Origin: Dethiobacter sp.
Lineage (GTDB): Bacteria > Bacillota > Dethiobacteria > Dethiobacterales > Dethiobacteraceae
DNA length: 64,000 bases
Assembly (NCBI GenBank): GCA_018335875.1
Contig: JAGXRN010000018.1
Location: 1-64,000 of the forward strand
Reading direction: 5' to 3'
Positions 1 to 7,804 of this stretch are shown one piece after another. The stretch's first letter is position 1. Every line of letters begins with the position of its first letter. The notes below the pieces were generated by a model. The model was given only the letters and a program-made list of their open reading frames with translations, had not been told where the DNA came from and made no database searches. Made by a program: the position numbers and the translations under genes.

Positions 1-1
1 C

Positions 2-274
2 AAAGAGGGTTATCTCCATCAACCAAAGGAGTTTAATTTTAAAGACAACCCGGATCATTTAAAATGGTTACATACCATTATTTCCAATGCTAAAGCCTAC
101 ATTGCCGGAACTTACCATGGTCTGGGACCGAGGCATTTACAGTCGTACTTGGATGAATATAGTTTCCGCTTTAATCGCAGAAAGTTCAAAGGCCAGCTGT
201 TTAACAGGTTGCTCAATGCCTGTGTATTAACAGATACTATCACTTACAATGAGCTTGTTGCCGTGTCTCCCTGA
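2..274 (+). mobile_element. IS1595-family (ISXO2-like) transposase, C-terminal part
   Basis: An open frame runs in from the window edge and stops with TGA at 272-274. It encodes about 90 residues ending a DDE transposase of the ISXO2/IS1595 type. Typical pieces are WLHTIISNAKAYIAGTYHG and a later YLDEYSFRFNRR followed by a helix rich in Phe and Leu, the hallmark end of this family. The N-terminus and catalytic Asp residues lie outside the window, so completeness cannot be judged. No clear terminal inverted repeat was found in the 40 bases after the stop. Confidence 0.75.
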
Positions 275-312
275 GGTAACTTGATACTCAGGTAATATTA
301 AGATCTTAGTTA

Positions 313-341
313 TTGACATATGACCATAACCTGTTTATAAT
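313..341 (+). promoter_or_regulatory. Consensus sigma-A promoter upstream of the NifX/NifB-type gene
   Basis: TTGACA (313-318) and TATAAT (336-341) are separated by exactly 17 bases. This is a perfect match to the housekeeping consensus, about 40 bases before the start codon of the next gene. Confidence 0.8.
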
Positions 342-381
342 TTAATTAATGAGCATATGTTTAAAACTAGGAGGCATTAAT

Positions 382-762
382 ATGATTATTGCAATACCCT
401 CAGATGATGGAAAAACGATTTCAGCCCATTTAGGGCACAGCCGAAACTTCATAATTTACGAAATAGCAGAGGGCGGCGCTCAAAAGAAAGAAGAGAGGCA
501 GCGCCAGGGCAGCCAGGCATGTGGATGCCACAGTAACGAACCGGAGGCAAGCAGCAACGGCCATACTACTCTTTTCGATGTGCTTAAAGATGTGGATCTG
601 GTTATAGCCGGAGGCATGGGTAAAAAGATGTTTGAAGAATTGTTATCCGCAGGCATAGTGGCCATCACTACTGATGAGACAGATTCTGAGACTGCTGTGA
701 AAAGCTATCTTGCCGGGACATTAAGAGGCGGCGGCGGCACATTGTGCGGCTGCAACCACTAA
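382..762 (+). CDS. Dinitrogenase iron-molybdenum cofactor family protein (NifX/NifB C-terminal type)
   Basis: A 126-residue protein of the NifX/NafY/NifB C-terminal fold, which binds iron-sulfur or FeMo-cofactor precursors. It opens with the family signature MIIAIPSDDGKTISAHLGHS and has a central DLVIAGGMGKKMFEEL segment. It also has a Cys/His insert near residue 50 (ACGCH) and a Gly-rich end with CGC, so metal binding is likely. The ORF track starts at 349, but TAGGAGG at 368-374 fits the ATG at 382 and the family N-terminus. Such genes are often found away from nif clusters in anaerobes; no nif gene is in view, so nitrogen fixation should not be inferred. A consensus promoter precedes it and a hairpin follows, so it is monocistronic. 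Confidence 0.85.
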   Translation: MIIAIPSDDGKTISAHLGHSRNFIIYEIAEGGAQKKEERQRQGSQACGCHSNEPEASSNGHTTLFDVLKDVDLVIAGGMGKKMFEELLSAGIVAITTDETDSETAVKSYLAGTLRGGGGTLCGCNH

Positions 763-770
763 TAAAATTC

Positions 771-804
771 AAAGAGGCCGTACAATGTACGCCCTCTTTT
801 TTTA
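771..804 (+). terminator. Rho-independent terminator of the NifX-type gene
   Basis: AAAGAGGCCGTAC and GTACGCCCTCTTT form a 13-bp stem with one mismatch around an AAT loop, followed by a T run. It begins 8 bases after the stop codon. Confidence 0.85.
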
Positions 805-816
805 TTGCATAGGAAA

Positions 817-1204
817 TTATAAGTTGTATTTATGCTTCAAGCGAATAATTCTTTCCACACTCTCGTCGATTCTTTGTTCGCTCAAATCTCCTGCTTCAAC
901 CGCCTCATGAAGGGCGTCCAGAGCATCCTGCTGCAGCTTGTAAATATGAGAAATCAGCAGGATGTCCGCTCCTGCTTTAACCGCCTCCAGGGCGGCTTCT
1001 TTTATGCCGTAATGTCTTGTGATGGCTCCCATTTCCAGGTCGTCTGTGATAATGACACCGTTAAATCCCAGCTCCTCGCGTAAAAGTCCTGTCAGTATAG
1101 CAGGCGACAGCGTAGCCGGCCTGCCGCTGTCATCTATCTTAGAATACCTGATATGGGCTGTCATTACAGCGTCTGCCCCGGCTTTTATTGCCTCTCTAAA
1201 CGGT
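817..1204 (-). pseudogene. Truncated nagZ (GH3 beta-N-acetylhexosaminidase), 3' fragment
   Basis: This frame encodes only the last 128 or so residues of a GH3 N-acetylhexosaminidase, including the catalytic-nucleophile loop ITDDLEMGAI. It is nearly identical to the C-terminal part of the intact gene at 11877-13049. Homology stops abruptly at 1204, inside the gene, and the 20 codons the ORF track puts upstream (to 1263) are unrelated intergenic sequence containing a regulatory palindrome. The last few codons also differ from the intact copy. With no signal peptide and no N-terminal half of the barrel it cannot be a working enzyme. Confidence 0.85.
846..1204. repeat. Direct repeat, left copy (nagZ 3' segment)
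   Basis: 359 bases that match 11909-12267 in the same orientation with about 10 mismatches by hand count (about 97% identity). Together the two copies bracket the sigma-54 catabolic cluster. Both ends of the match are sharp. Confidence 0.85.
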
Positions 1205-1240
1205 TTCATACTATTGCATAATTTCATCACTTGGATTTTT

Positions 1241-1324
1241 GTTGCTGTAATGCAACAGGACAATTATCTATGTATCTTGGCGCTTTTCTTATCTCGACCC
1301 GGAAAATCGTTGCATATTTGCAAC
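1241..1324 (+). promoter_or_regulatory. Two activator palindromes GTTGC-N6-GCAAC upstream of the CoA ligase
   Basis: GTTGCTGTAATGCAAC at 1241-1256 and GTTGCATATTTGCAAC at 1309-1324 have identical 5-bp arms and 6-bp spacers. They lie 68 bases centre to centre and about 95 to 165 bases upstream of the -24/-12 promoter at 1411, the usual distance for a sigma-54 enhancer. The same palindrome precedes the second sigma-54 promoter at 4648. The proposed ligand is the Fis-type HTH of the activator at 7805-9907. Confidence 0.75.
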
Positions 1325-1410
1325 GCTAGAGCCGGATTGCAAGGCTGTTGCCCTGCTGCCGGCTCTAGTTCTCCCAGTAATTACGGTCTTTTTTCATAAT
1401 TATAAACTGT

Positions 1411-1425
1411 TGGCATAACATTTGC
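1411..1425 (+). promoter_or_regulatory. Sigma-54 (-24/-12) promoter
   Basis: TGGCATAACATTTGC matches the consensus TGGCAY-N5-TTGC. The invariant GG (1412-1413) and GC (1424-1425) are 10 bases apart. It lies 130 bases before the CoA ligase start, leaving a long leader. Confidence 0.8.
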
Positions 1426-1557
1426 GTATCTTATAGATAGTTCTGTCTACTGACCAACCGGAGGTGATAAGGCTTATTTAGCTCTTTGCCGGCTCCACTG
1501 TATTAAATGGAACCGACGAACAAAGCATCAATATGATCGAAAGGAGGTTTTGTTAGA

Positions 1558-2871
1558 ATGTACGCAAAATACTGGGATGAAAAATTGGAAACCATGTCAA
1601 GGGAACAGATACGGGACATGCAGCTAAAACTCCTTAAAGAAACGCTGCATCTCGCTTCCAGTCAATCACCCTACTACAGAAAAAGCTTTGACGAACACAG
1701 TATAAGTGCCCAAGACTTACGGCGCCTGGATGACATCAGTAAATTTCCCTTCATCAACAAAGTCACGCTTCGCCAGAGACAGGAGGAAACTCCGCCCTTC
1801 GGAGACCTGGTCTGCGTGCCGGAAGAAAAAATGGTCTATCTTTCCGCCTCCAGCGGCTCCACCGGCGTGCCTACCGCTTCTCCTTTCACTTGCGGCGATT
1901 TTGACGATTGGCAGGACTATGAGGCTCGCCTCTTCTGGTCTTCGGGCATGAGACCCACTGACCGTTACTGCCATGCTCTCAATTTCACTCTGTTCGTGGG
2001 CGGCCCCGATGTTATCGGCGCCCAGAAGCTGGGAGCGCTGTGCATCTGGGCAGGCACCATACCGTCAGAGCGCCTGCTCACGATTTTTCAACAATGGGGT
2101 ATCACCGTTACCTGGACCACGCCATCTTATGCCTGGTACCTTGGAGAAACCGCTCTCAGCATGGGGATTGACCCTGCAAAAGACCTGAACATCAAAAAGA
2201 TTTTTGTTGCCGGCGAACCGGGCGGCTCAATTCCGGAGACGCGGCAGCGCATTGAAGAACTGTGGGGAGCTGATCTTTATGATTATTACGGCCTCTCCGA
2301 CATATTCGGCGCCTGCGCCGGTATGTGTGAGGCAAGGGACGGCCTTCACTGGGCGGAAGACCATATCCTGGTAGAAGTGATTGACCCCGACACCGGGGAA
2401 GAACTGCCCGAAGGTGAGCGAGGAGAACTGGTCCTCACTTCCCTGAAAAAGAGCGCGCGCCCGCTTATTCGTTTCCGTACCGGGGATATTGTCTCTTATA
2501 CAACAGAACGTTGTGACTGCGGCCGCACACACCTGCGCCTGCACGGTATTCACGGACGCCTCGACGACATGCTGATTATCCGTGGGGTTAACGTTTTTCC
2601 CAGTGACATCGAGGTCGTGGCGCGTAAAAATTCCAACCTGACCGGTGAATTCCGCCTGGTAGTCACAGAAGAAAAGCACCTGGCCGTCCTTACTGTGGAA
2701 GTTGAGCACAGCGCCGGATGTAAAGTTGACCTCAAAACATTGGAAGACCAGGTTGTCTCCAGCTGCTACAACACAGTAGGTATCCGGCCAAAAGTCCGTA
2801 TCCTGCCCCCTGACACGCTGCCGCGGGCAACCCATAAAGCAAAACGGGTTGTAGACGAGCGAGCGAAGTAA
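1558..2871 (+). CDS. Phenylacetate-CoA ligase-family adenylate-forming enzyme
   Basis: A 437-residue ANL-superfamily ligase that should activate a carboxylic acid to its CoA thioester with ATP. The phosphate-binding loop SASSGSTGVPT lies near residue 98. The A5 motif YDYYGLSDIFG and a conserved RFRTGDI are present. The C-terminal lid has GRLDDMLIIRGVNVFPSDIE, as in PaaK. Length and order match PaaK (about 430). AAGGAGG at 1541-1547 sets the ATG. It differs clearly from the PaaK at 38145 (Ser for Thr in the P-loop, different substrate-pocket region), so the acid may not be phenylacetate. It is the first gene after a sigma-54 promoter and should supply the acyl-CoA for the downstream dehydrogenase. 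The substrate is unknown. Confidence 0.8.
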   Translation: MYAKYWDEKLETMSREQIRDMQLKLLKETLHLASSQSPYYRKSFDEHSISAQDLRRLDDISKFPFINKVTLRQRQEETPPFGDLVCVPEEKMVYLSASSGSTGVPTASPFTCGDFDDWQDYEARLFWSSGMRPTDRYCHALNFTLFVGGPDVIGAQKLGALCIWAGTIPSERLLTIFQQWGITVTWTTPSYAWYLGETALSMGIDPAKDLNIKKIFVAGEPGGSIPETRQRIEELWGADLYDYYGLSDIFGACAGMCEARDGLHWAEDHILVEVIDPDTGEELPEGERGELVLTSLKKSARPLIRFRTGDIVSYTTERCDCGRTHLRLHGIHGRLDDMLIIRGVNVFPSDIEVVARKNSNLTGEFRLVVTEEKHLAVLTVEVEHSAGCKVDLKTLEDQVVSSCYNTVGIRPKVRILPPDTLPRATHKAKRVVDERAK

Positions 2872-2967
2872 GACTAATGCCGAAAGGAGGCGTCTGCCGA
2901 AGAGGAGATCTAGCCTGATTTAAAAGGCAGGACTAACACGCGTGAGGAAAAGTCTTAATTAAGTACT

Positions 2968-2988
2968 CAGAATATTTGATATATTCTG
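2968..2988. repeat. Perfect inverted repeat before the permease
   Basis: CAGAATAT-TTGAT-ATATTCTG, with 8-bp arms, 30 bases upstream of the permease start. There is no T run, so it is more likely an operator or mRNA stem than a terminator. Confidence 0.4.
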
Positions 2989-3018
2989 ATACAACGATTA
3001 CAAGGAGGTCTTCAGTGT

Positions 3019-4395
3019 ATGTCTAAATACGCTCTCAAGGGCAAGCGGCCGTATGGGGCTGAGCAGCCTTATACCGGCGGTAAACTTAAGTTTCGTATTC
3101 CTTTTATTCATTATCCTTTTGAGTTTCCTGATGCCGTCCAGGGCGCGATACTATGCGTGGTGCCCATGGGGATTACGGCCGCCATGACCGAGGTGCTGGG
3201 CATTCCTTTTGAAATCGCCATTGCCATGGTAATTCTTAATAACTTTATGTATCTTCTCCATACCCATTTCGGCGACCCTGCGGTGGCAGGGTGGATTACA
3301 CCCGGTATCCCTCTTTACATCGCTTTTCTGACCACATTTGAACCGGGTCTGGCAAGAATTCACGCCTTGATCGCCCTGCAGCTTACCGTCGGTCTTATAT
3401 TCCTTGTCCTGGGAGTCACGGGGCTGGCAAAAAAAGTTGTGGACGCGGTGCCAATGTCCGTGAAAGCCGGCATCCTGCTGGGGGCAGCCTTTGCCTCTTT
3501 AATGGGCGAATTCAGGGCAGGCGGTCGCGTCTTCCAGTTCCCCATTGCCCTGATCCTGGGTCTTTTTGTTTCTTTCTTCATGCTTTTCTCCAACTCCACG
3601 GCAGAACTGCGTAAACGTTACAGCATTTTTCGCTTTATCGCGGCCTACGGCATAGCCATTCCTTTTCTTCTCTCTTATGTGGTTGGCATTATAGTCGGCG
3701 AAGTTGGTGTACCTTCAATCCAATGGAGCTTCACACCAATGCCGTTGGGTCAGATGGTATCCACCCTCTCGCCTTTCAGTATCGGCTTCCCCTCCTTCAG
3801 CGTCTTTGTGGCCGCCCTGCCCCTGGCTTTTGCGGCTTACATCATTGCCTTTGGTGACACACTGGTGGCAGCCGGATTGCTTAAAGCCGCTGACGAGAAA
3901 CGCCAGGACGAAAAAGTGATCTGGGAACCCAATCGTAACCATATAATCACCGCAGTCCGCAACCTTTCCGAGGGTTTTCTGTTCCCTTACCTGCCACTGG
4001 CCGGTCCCCAGTGGGCAGGCGGCCAGGCCCTGGTTGCGAACCGCTACATGAACAGTACTGAAAAGGAAGAGGAAACATACTGGGGAGGTGCCACCTCGAT
4101 TTTCTGGGGGATGAGCATTGCACTGCTGCTCGGCCCGCTGGTAACTTTCTTCCGTCCCGGTCTGGCCATCGGACTTTCGCTGACATTGCTGCTTCAGGGC
4201 TACCTTTGCGGTTACCTGGCCATGTCCATGGTCAAAGACAACCTTCAGCGCGGCATTGCCATGGTGATGGGCGTCATGATTGCCACCCAGGGCGCTGCCT
4301 GGGGATTGGGCATCGGCCTTGGTCTTTACCTCGCGCTTGAACGCAACTGGTTTAAAGATGTGCCTGAAGAAGCTGAAGTAAAAGCCCAGGCATAA
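3019..4395 (+). CDS. Multi-pass permease, NCS2/SLC23-like
   Basis: A 458-residue integral membrane protein with about 12 hydrophobic segments. Short polar motifs such as FGDPAVAGWITPGIPL and AFGDTLVAAGL resemble the half-helix substrate regions of NCS2/SulP-fold carriers. A soluble stretch with WEPNRNHII sits around residue 300. The family assignment is by fold impression only; I cannot name the substrate. It lies between the CoA ligase and the dehydrogenase genes, so import of the acid that the ligase activates is a reasonable inference. AAGGAGG at 3002-3008 precedes the ATG. A strong hairpin follows, ending the first transcription unit. Confidence 0.6.
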   Translation: MSKYALKGKRPYGAEQPYTGGKLKFRIPFIHYPFEFPDAVQGAILCVVPMGITAAMTEVLGIPFEIAIAMVILNNFMYLLHTHFGDPAVAGWITPGIPLYIAFLTTFEPGLARIHALIALQLTVGLIFLVLGVTGLAKKVVDAVPMSVKAGILLGAAFASLMGEFRAGGRVFQFPIALILGLFVSFFMLFSNSTAELRKRYSIFRFIAAYGIAIPFLLSYVVGIIVGEVGVPSIQWSFTPMPLGQMVSTLSPFSIGFPSFSVFVAALPLAFAAYIIAFGDTLVAAGLLKAADEKRQDEKVIWEPNRNHIITAVRNLSEGFLFPYLPLAGPQWAGGQALVANRYMNSTEKEEETYWGGATSIFWGMSIALLLGPLVTFFRPGLAIGLSLTLLLQGYLCGYLAMSMVKDNLQRGIAMVMGVMIATQGAAWGLGIGLGLYLALERNWFKDVPEEAEVKAQA

Positions 4396-4408
4396 TAAGA
4401 TAAGAGAC

Positions 4409-4443
4409 AATTAAAGGAGGCTCCGTCGGGGCCTCCTTTAATT
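4409..4443 (+). terminator. Hairpin after the permease
   Basis: AATTAAAGGAGGC and GCCTCCTTTAATT form a 13-bp perfect stem with a 9-base loop. The T run is weak (TTTAATT lies in the stem), but its position just after the permease suggests termination before the second sigma-54 unit. Confidence 0.65.
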
Positions 4444-4447
4444 AAGT

Positions 4448-4573
4448 GTTGCGTTATTGCAGTATATCAGGATATTTGTTGCGCTCACGCAACAGGGACT
4501 GGCAACCCCGTAAGTGCCTGCCGGCAAAGCTTTTAGCCCTGCTGAACCTGATATTACGTTGCATATAGTCAAC
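4448..4573 (+). promoter_or_regulatory. Activator palindromes upstream of the acyl-CoA dehydrogenase
   Basis: One perfect site, GTTGCGCTCACGCAAC (4478-4493), is flanked by two near matches, GTTGCGTTATTGCAGT (4448-4463) and GTTGCATATAGTCAAC (4558-4573). Arms and spacer equal those before the CoA ligase. The nearest lies 75 bases from the -24/-12 element. Confidence 0.75.
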
Positions 4574-4647
4574 ACTTCTGCTTTATGCCAATTTGTAGAC
4601 AGGCAATCAACCGGCTATATTCATGCAAATAAACTAAAATAATTTCT

Positions 4648-4663
4648 TGGCAGCAAACTTGCA
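4648..4663 (+). promoter_or_regulatory. Sigma-54 (-24/-12) promoter
   Basis: TGGCAGCAAACTTGCA has GG (4649-4650) and GC (4661-4662) 10 bases apart, an excellent match. It lies 75 bases before the acyl-CoA dehydrogenase start. Confidence 0.85.
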
Positions 4664-4737
4664 ACAGAGTTATATAGGGACATTGAGTCCCCTATTCCGC
4701 AAAAATCAAACCACGCAAAAGAAAGGGGCATAAGATT

Positions 4738-5883
4738 ATGGATTTTAGGTTTAACGAAGAACAGGAGATGTTGCGAAAAGCAGCCCGTGAATTCGCCGAG
4801 GAAGTTCTTGCACCCAGGGCAGAGGAAATTGAGGAAAACGATGAAATCCCTACCGAGATTTTCAAAGAAATGGCCGAAAGAGATTTTTTTGCGGTAACCG
4901 TCCCCGAAGAATACGGCGGCTTGGGGCTGGGCCACGTGGCCCGCATGATTATCCTGGAAGAAATCAGCCGTGTATCGGCTGCTGTAGCCATGATGCTGCA
5001 GGTTTTCCACCTGGGGATCCATCCCCTCATAACTTTCGGTAGTGAAGAACAGAAACAAAAATATCTGCCTGACCTGGCAGCGGGCAAAATATTGGCCACA
5101 GTTGCCATTACGGAGGCCACAGGCGGGTCAGACCCAACCGGTATTCAGACTACGGCTCGTCCGGATGGGGACGGCTATATCCTGAACGGGCGCAAAGTAT
5201 TCATCACCGGCGCCAAAGTTGCTGACATCGCCGTTATACTGGCCAAAATGAATGATGACCCGGGAGTCTTCAGCGCTTTTATCGCTGAGAAGGGGATGCA
5301 GGGCTACCGCAGCGGGCGCACTGAAGTTAAAATGGGACTTAAAGGCAGCGATACCGGCGATATTATCCTTGAAGACTGCCGTATCCCAAAAGAAAACCTA
5401 CTGGGCAACCCGGGAGCGGGCCTTAAGATTTCACTGAACGCCGTGGGAGAGGTGGGGCGCGCCGGCATGACAGGCTGCGCCATGGGACTCATAACCGCCT
5501 GCATCGAGGCTTCTGTCAGTTTTGCCGGCCAGCGGGTGCTCGGCGGCAAGCCCATCAGCAAACTGCAGGGCATCCAGTGGAAACTGGCCGAGATGTTCGC
5601 CGACCTTGAGGCCAGCCGTCTTATGGGCTATCGGGCAGCCGCCTTAAAAGACGCGGGACAGCCCTGTGATGCGGAGTTTGCCACATCCAAGTACTTCTCG
5701 TGTGAGGCAGCCGTGCGTGTGGCTAAACTGGCATGCGATATCCACGGTGCGTACGGCTACATGAAAGAATACCCTGTCCAGCGTTATTTGCGTGATGCGC
5801 ACCTGATGATACCCTCGGCAGGCACTTCCGACATTATGAAACTTGTCATGGCCAGGACAGTCATGAAGAGATACGCCGTCTAG
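4738..5883 (+). CDS. Acyl-CoA dehydrogenase family protein lacking the canonical catalytic Glu
   Basis: A 381-residue FAD enzyme with the full family layout: an N-terminal helical domain, the FAD/substrate motif AITEATGGSDPTG near residue 123, a middle beta domain, and a C-terminal helical domain with HGAYGYMKEYPVQRYLRDA. It should transfer electrons from an acyl-CoA to the ETF encoded next. In MCAD and SCAD the base is the Glu of a YEGT segment; here the aligned stretch is PSAGTSD, putting Ala361 there. The alternative Glu of isovaleryl-CoA dehydrogenase, in the helix aligned with GEVGRAGMTG, also appears to be Gly. The substrate and base are therefore uncertain; dehydrogenases of alicyclic acyl-CoAs are known to use other residues. 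GAAAGGGG precedes the ATG. First gene of the second sigma-54 unit. Confidence 0.85.
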   Translation: MDFRFNEEQEMLRKAAREFAEEVLAPRAEEIEENDEIPTEIFKEMAERDFFAVTVPEEYGGLGLGHVARMIILEEISRVSAAVAMMLQVFHLGIHPLITFGSEEQKQKYLPDLAAGKILATVAITEATGGSDPTGIQTTARPDGDGYILNGRKVFITGAKVADIAVILAKMNDDPGVFSAFIAEKGMQGYRSGRTEVKMGLKGSDTGDIILEDCRIPKENLLGNPGAGLKISLNAVGEVGRAGMTGCAMGLITACIEASVSFAGQRVLGGKPISKLQGIQWKLAEMFADLEASRLMGYRAAALKDAGQPCDAEFATSKYFSCEAAVRVAKLACDIHGAYGYMKEYPVQRYLRDAHLMIPSAGTSDIMKLVMARTVMKRYAV

Positions 5884-5914
5884 CTACTAATAACCTGCCG
5901 GGGAGGAGATATAA

Positions 5915-6721
5915 ATGAGCTTAAGGATAGCCGTGCTGCTTAAATCCGTACCTGACCCTAAGCTTTGGCACAGAGTAACCATCGATCCCGTCACCAGGAC
6001 GCTGCGCAAGGAAGGTATCCCCCGGGTAATCAGCCCGCTTGACCGCAATGCGCTGGAGGCAGCGGCATCGCTGAAAGAAAAGCACGGCGGCGAAGTCACT
6101 GTTATCTGCATGGGATCATCCGGTGCAAAAGAAAATTTGCGGGAAGCTCTGGCTCTCGGTGCCGATAGGGCAGTGTTCCTTTCCGGCGGGACTTTTGGTG
6201 GGGCCGATTCCCTGGCTACCGCCAGGGCTTTGTCCGCCGCATTGCAAAAACTTGGCATTCCTGACCTTATCTTTTGCGGCGCTGTCAGTTACTACGGCAG
6301 CACAGGTCAGGTGGGCCCGCAGGTTGCACAAATGCTTGGCATCAATCATTTCAGTTCCGCTAGAAAGTTTGTATACGATGGAAATATGCTGACAGTGGAG
6401 TCTGTTACCGACGGAGGTGTCCTGGTGGCCAGAGGGCGGCTCCCCCTGCTGCTGACTGTGCTGAGGGAGGCAAACAAGCCGCGCGGCTTGCGCCTCTCAG
6501 AGACTGTCAAAGCGCGCAGGAAAGAAATACTGGAGTGGTCTCCCGCGGACCTGCCTGTCTCCGGCGCGCAGCTTGGCCTTGAAGGTTCAGGCACACGGAT
6601 GATAGACCTGCTCCCTCCCACACCGGGAAAAGACGCTGAAATTATTGAGGGCGAACCTGAGGTCGTGGCACGGGAGATTTTAAGGAAAATAAGCGTCTGG
6701 ACCTGCGGGACAGGAGGTTAA
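5915..6721 (+). CDS. etfB: Electron transfer flavoprotein, beta subunit
   Basis: A 268-residue ETF beta subunit, the AMP/FAD-binding partner that takes electrons from acyl-CoA dehydrogenase. Family segments are the N-terminal AVLLKSVPDP, the ISPLDRNALEAA stretch and ALALGADRAVFLS. GGGGAGGAG lies 7 bases before the ATG and the preceding stop is 32 bases away. It is followed after 4 bases by etfA, the standard pair. It is probably dedicated to the adjacent dehydrogenase because both share the sigma-54 promoter. Confidence 0.9.
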   Translation: MSLRIAVLLKSVPDPKLWHRVTIDPVTRTLRKEGIPRVISPLDRNALEAAASLKEKHGGEVTVICMGSSGAKENLREALALGADRAVFLSGGTFGGADSLATARALSAALQKLGIPDLIFCGAVSYYGSTGQVGPQVAQMLGINHFSSARKFVYDGNMLTVESVTDGGVLVARGRLPLLLTVLREANKPRGLRLSETVKARRKEILEWSPADLPVSGAQLGLEGSGTRMIDLLPPTPGKDAEIIEGEPEVVAREILRKISVWTCGTGG

Positions 6722-6725
6722 TTAA

Positions 6726-7712
6726 ATGATCGCACAAAATAATGTCTGGGTTTATGCGCAGGAGACCCGCGGCGGGATTGCCGGTGTGACTCTTGAACTT
6801 CTGGGTGAAGGCCGCCGCCTTGCTGACCGGTTGTCTGTTAAACTGACCGCAGTACTCTGCGGAGAAAAAGTAGCAGGCCTTACCGGTTGCTTATTCGCAG
6901 CCGGCGCCGACACTGTCATTCTTGTGGAAAATCCCTCCCTTCATTACTATAATGCAGCCTGTTTTGGGCATTGCCTCGAAGGTCTGGCCCGGCGCTATCA
7001 TCCACAGATCTTTCTCTTCGGCGCTACGCAACAAGGAAAAGATCTGGCCGCCGTTACAGCAGCGCGTTTAAATGCAGGGCTGACCGCACACTGTACTGCT
7101 TTCGAGCTGGATGACGGAGGCCGCCTGAGGCAGATGGTACCCGCCTTTGGCGGCAGGTGTGTCTTTGTCTCCACCGGCTTTCCACAGATGGCCACCGTCG
7201 CCCCCGGCGTATTCCAAAGACCTGACTTGGACTGGGAACGCCGCGGAGAAGTGGTGCGTGAGCAATTCACCGGGGATGGCAACACAGCCGTCAAAGTGCT
7301 GAATTTTTTACCGTCACCCCGGGCCGAAAAGGGATTGGCGGATGCTGCTGTGATTGTGGCCGCCGGCGCCGGTGTGGGCGGTTCTGAAGGCTATGCATTG
7401 GTCGAAGAGCTGGCCGCTCTCCTGAATGGCGTTATGGGGGCAACCCGTCCCGCTGTCGATGAAGGGTGGGCTCTCGAAGAACAGATGATAGGCCAAAGCG
7501 GCTGCAACGTCCATCCCAAACTCTATATCGCCGTTGGTGTCTCAGGAGACCAGCTTCATCTGAGCGGGGTAAAAGATCCTGACGTTTTCATAGCAATCAA
7601 TAAGGACCGCCAGGCAAATATTTTTCGTCATGCACACTACGGAGTTATCGCCGACTTTAAGCTGATAATTCCAAGATTGATCGATTTGCTCAAAAGCCGA
7701 ACACATATATAA
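6726..7712 (+). CDS. etfA: Electron transfer flavoprotein, alpha subunit
   Basis: A 328-residue ETF alpha subunit with an N-terminal domain and a C-terminal FAD domain. The FAD domain shows IGQSGCNVHPKLYIAVGVSG and the phosphate-contact stretch IAINKDRQANIF, both characteristic. It forms the heterodimer with EtfB. AGGAGG at 6713-6718 overlaps the end of etfB, indicating coupled translation. No ETF:quinone oxidoreductase or bifurcating partner is in the window, so the final acceptor is unknown. Confidence 0.9.
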   Translation: MIAQNNVWVYAQETRGGIAGVTLELLGEGRRLADRLSVKLTAVLCGEKVAGLTGCLFAAGADTVILVENPSLHYYNAACFGHCLEGLARRYHPQIFLFGATQQGKDLAAVTAARLNAGLTAHCTAFELDDGGRLRQMVPAFGGRCVFVSTGFPQMATVAPGVFQRPDLDWERRGEVVREQFTGDGNTAVKVLNFLPSPRAEKGLADAAVIVAAGAGVGGSEGYALVEELAALLNGVMGATRPAVDEGWALEEQMIGQSGCNVHPKLYIAVGVSGDQLHLSGVKDPDVFIAINKDRQANIFRHAHYGVIADFKLIIPRLIDLLKSRTHI

Positions 7713-7741
7713 TTGACAGTTCTAAATTTGTCTGCTAACCT
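7713..7741 (+). promoter_or_regulatory. Possible sigma-A promoter of the activator gene
   Basis: TTGACA (7713-7718), 17 bases, then TAACCT (7736-7741). The -35 box is perfect and the -10 is poor. It could give the activator a basal supply independent of sigma-54. Confidence 0.4.
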
Positions 7742-7804
7742 GAAATTATACCCTTCCCGGTCTTCTGTTTCCGATGATACAGGGAAAAGAAAGGAGCGAC
7801 AGAT

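Noticed and set aside
382-762. Evidence for nitrogen fixation
   Set aside because: Stand-alone NifX/NifB-type proteins are common in non-fixing anaerobes and no nif structural genes are present.
817-1263. ORF track entry as a separate 148-aa protein
   Set aside because: Only codons up to 1204 match nagZ; the rest is intergenic sequence containing an activator palindrome.
2227-2835. Long antisense ORF inside the CoA ligase
   Set aside because: It is a shadow of a strongly supported gene, with no family motif or ribosome site.
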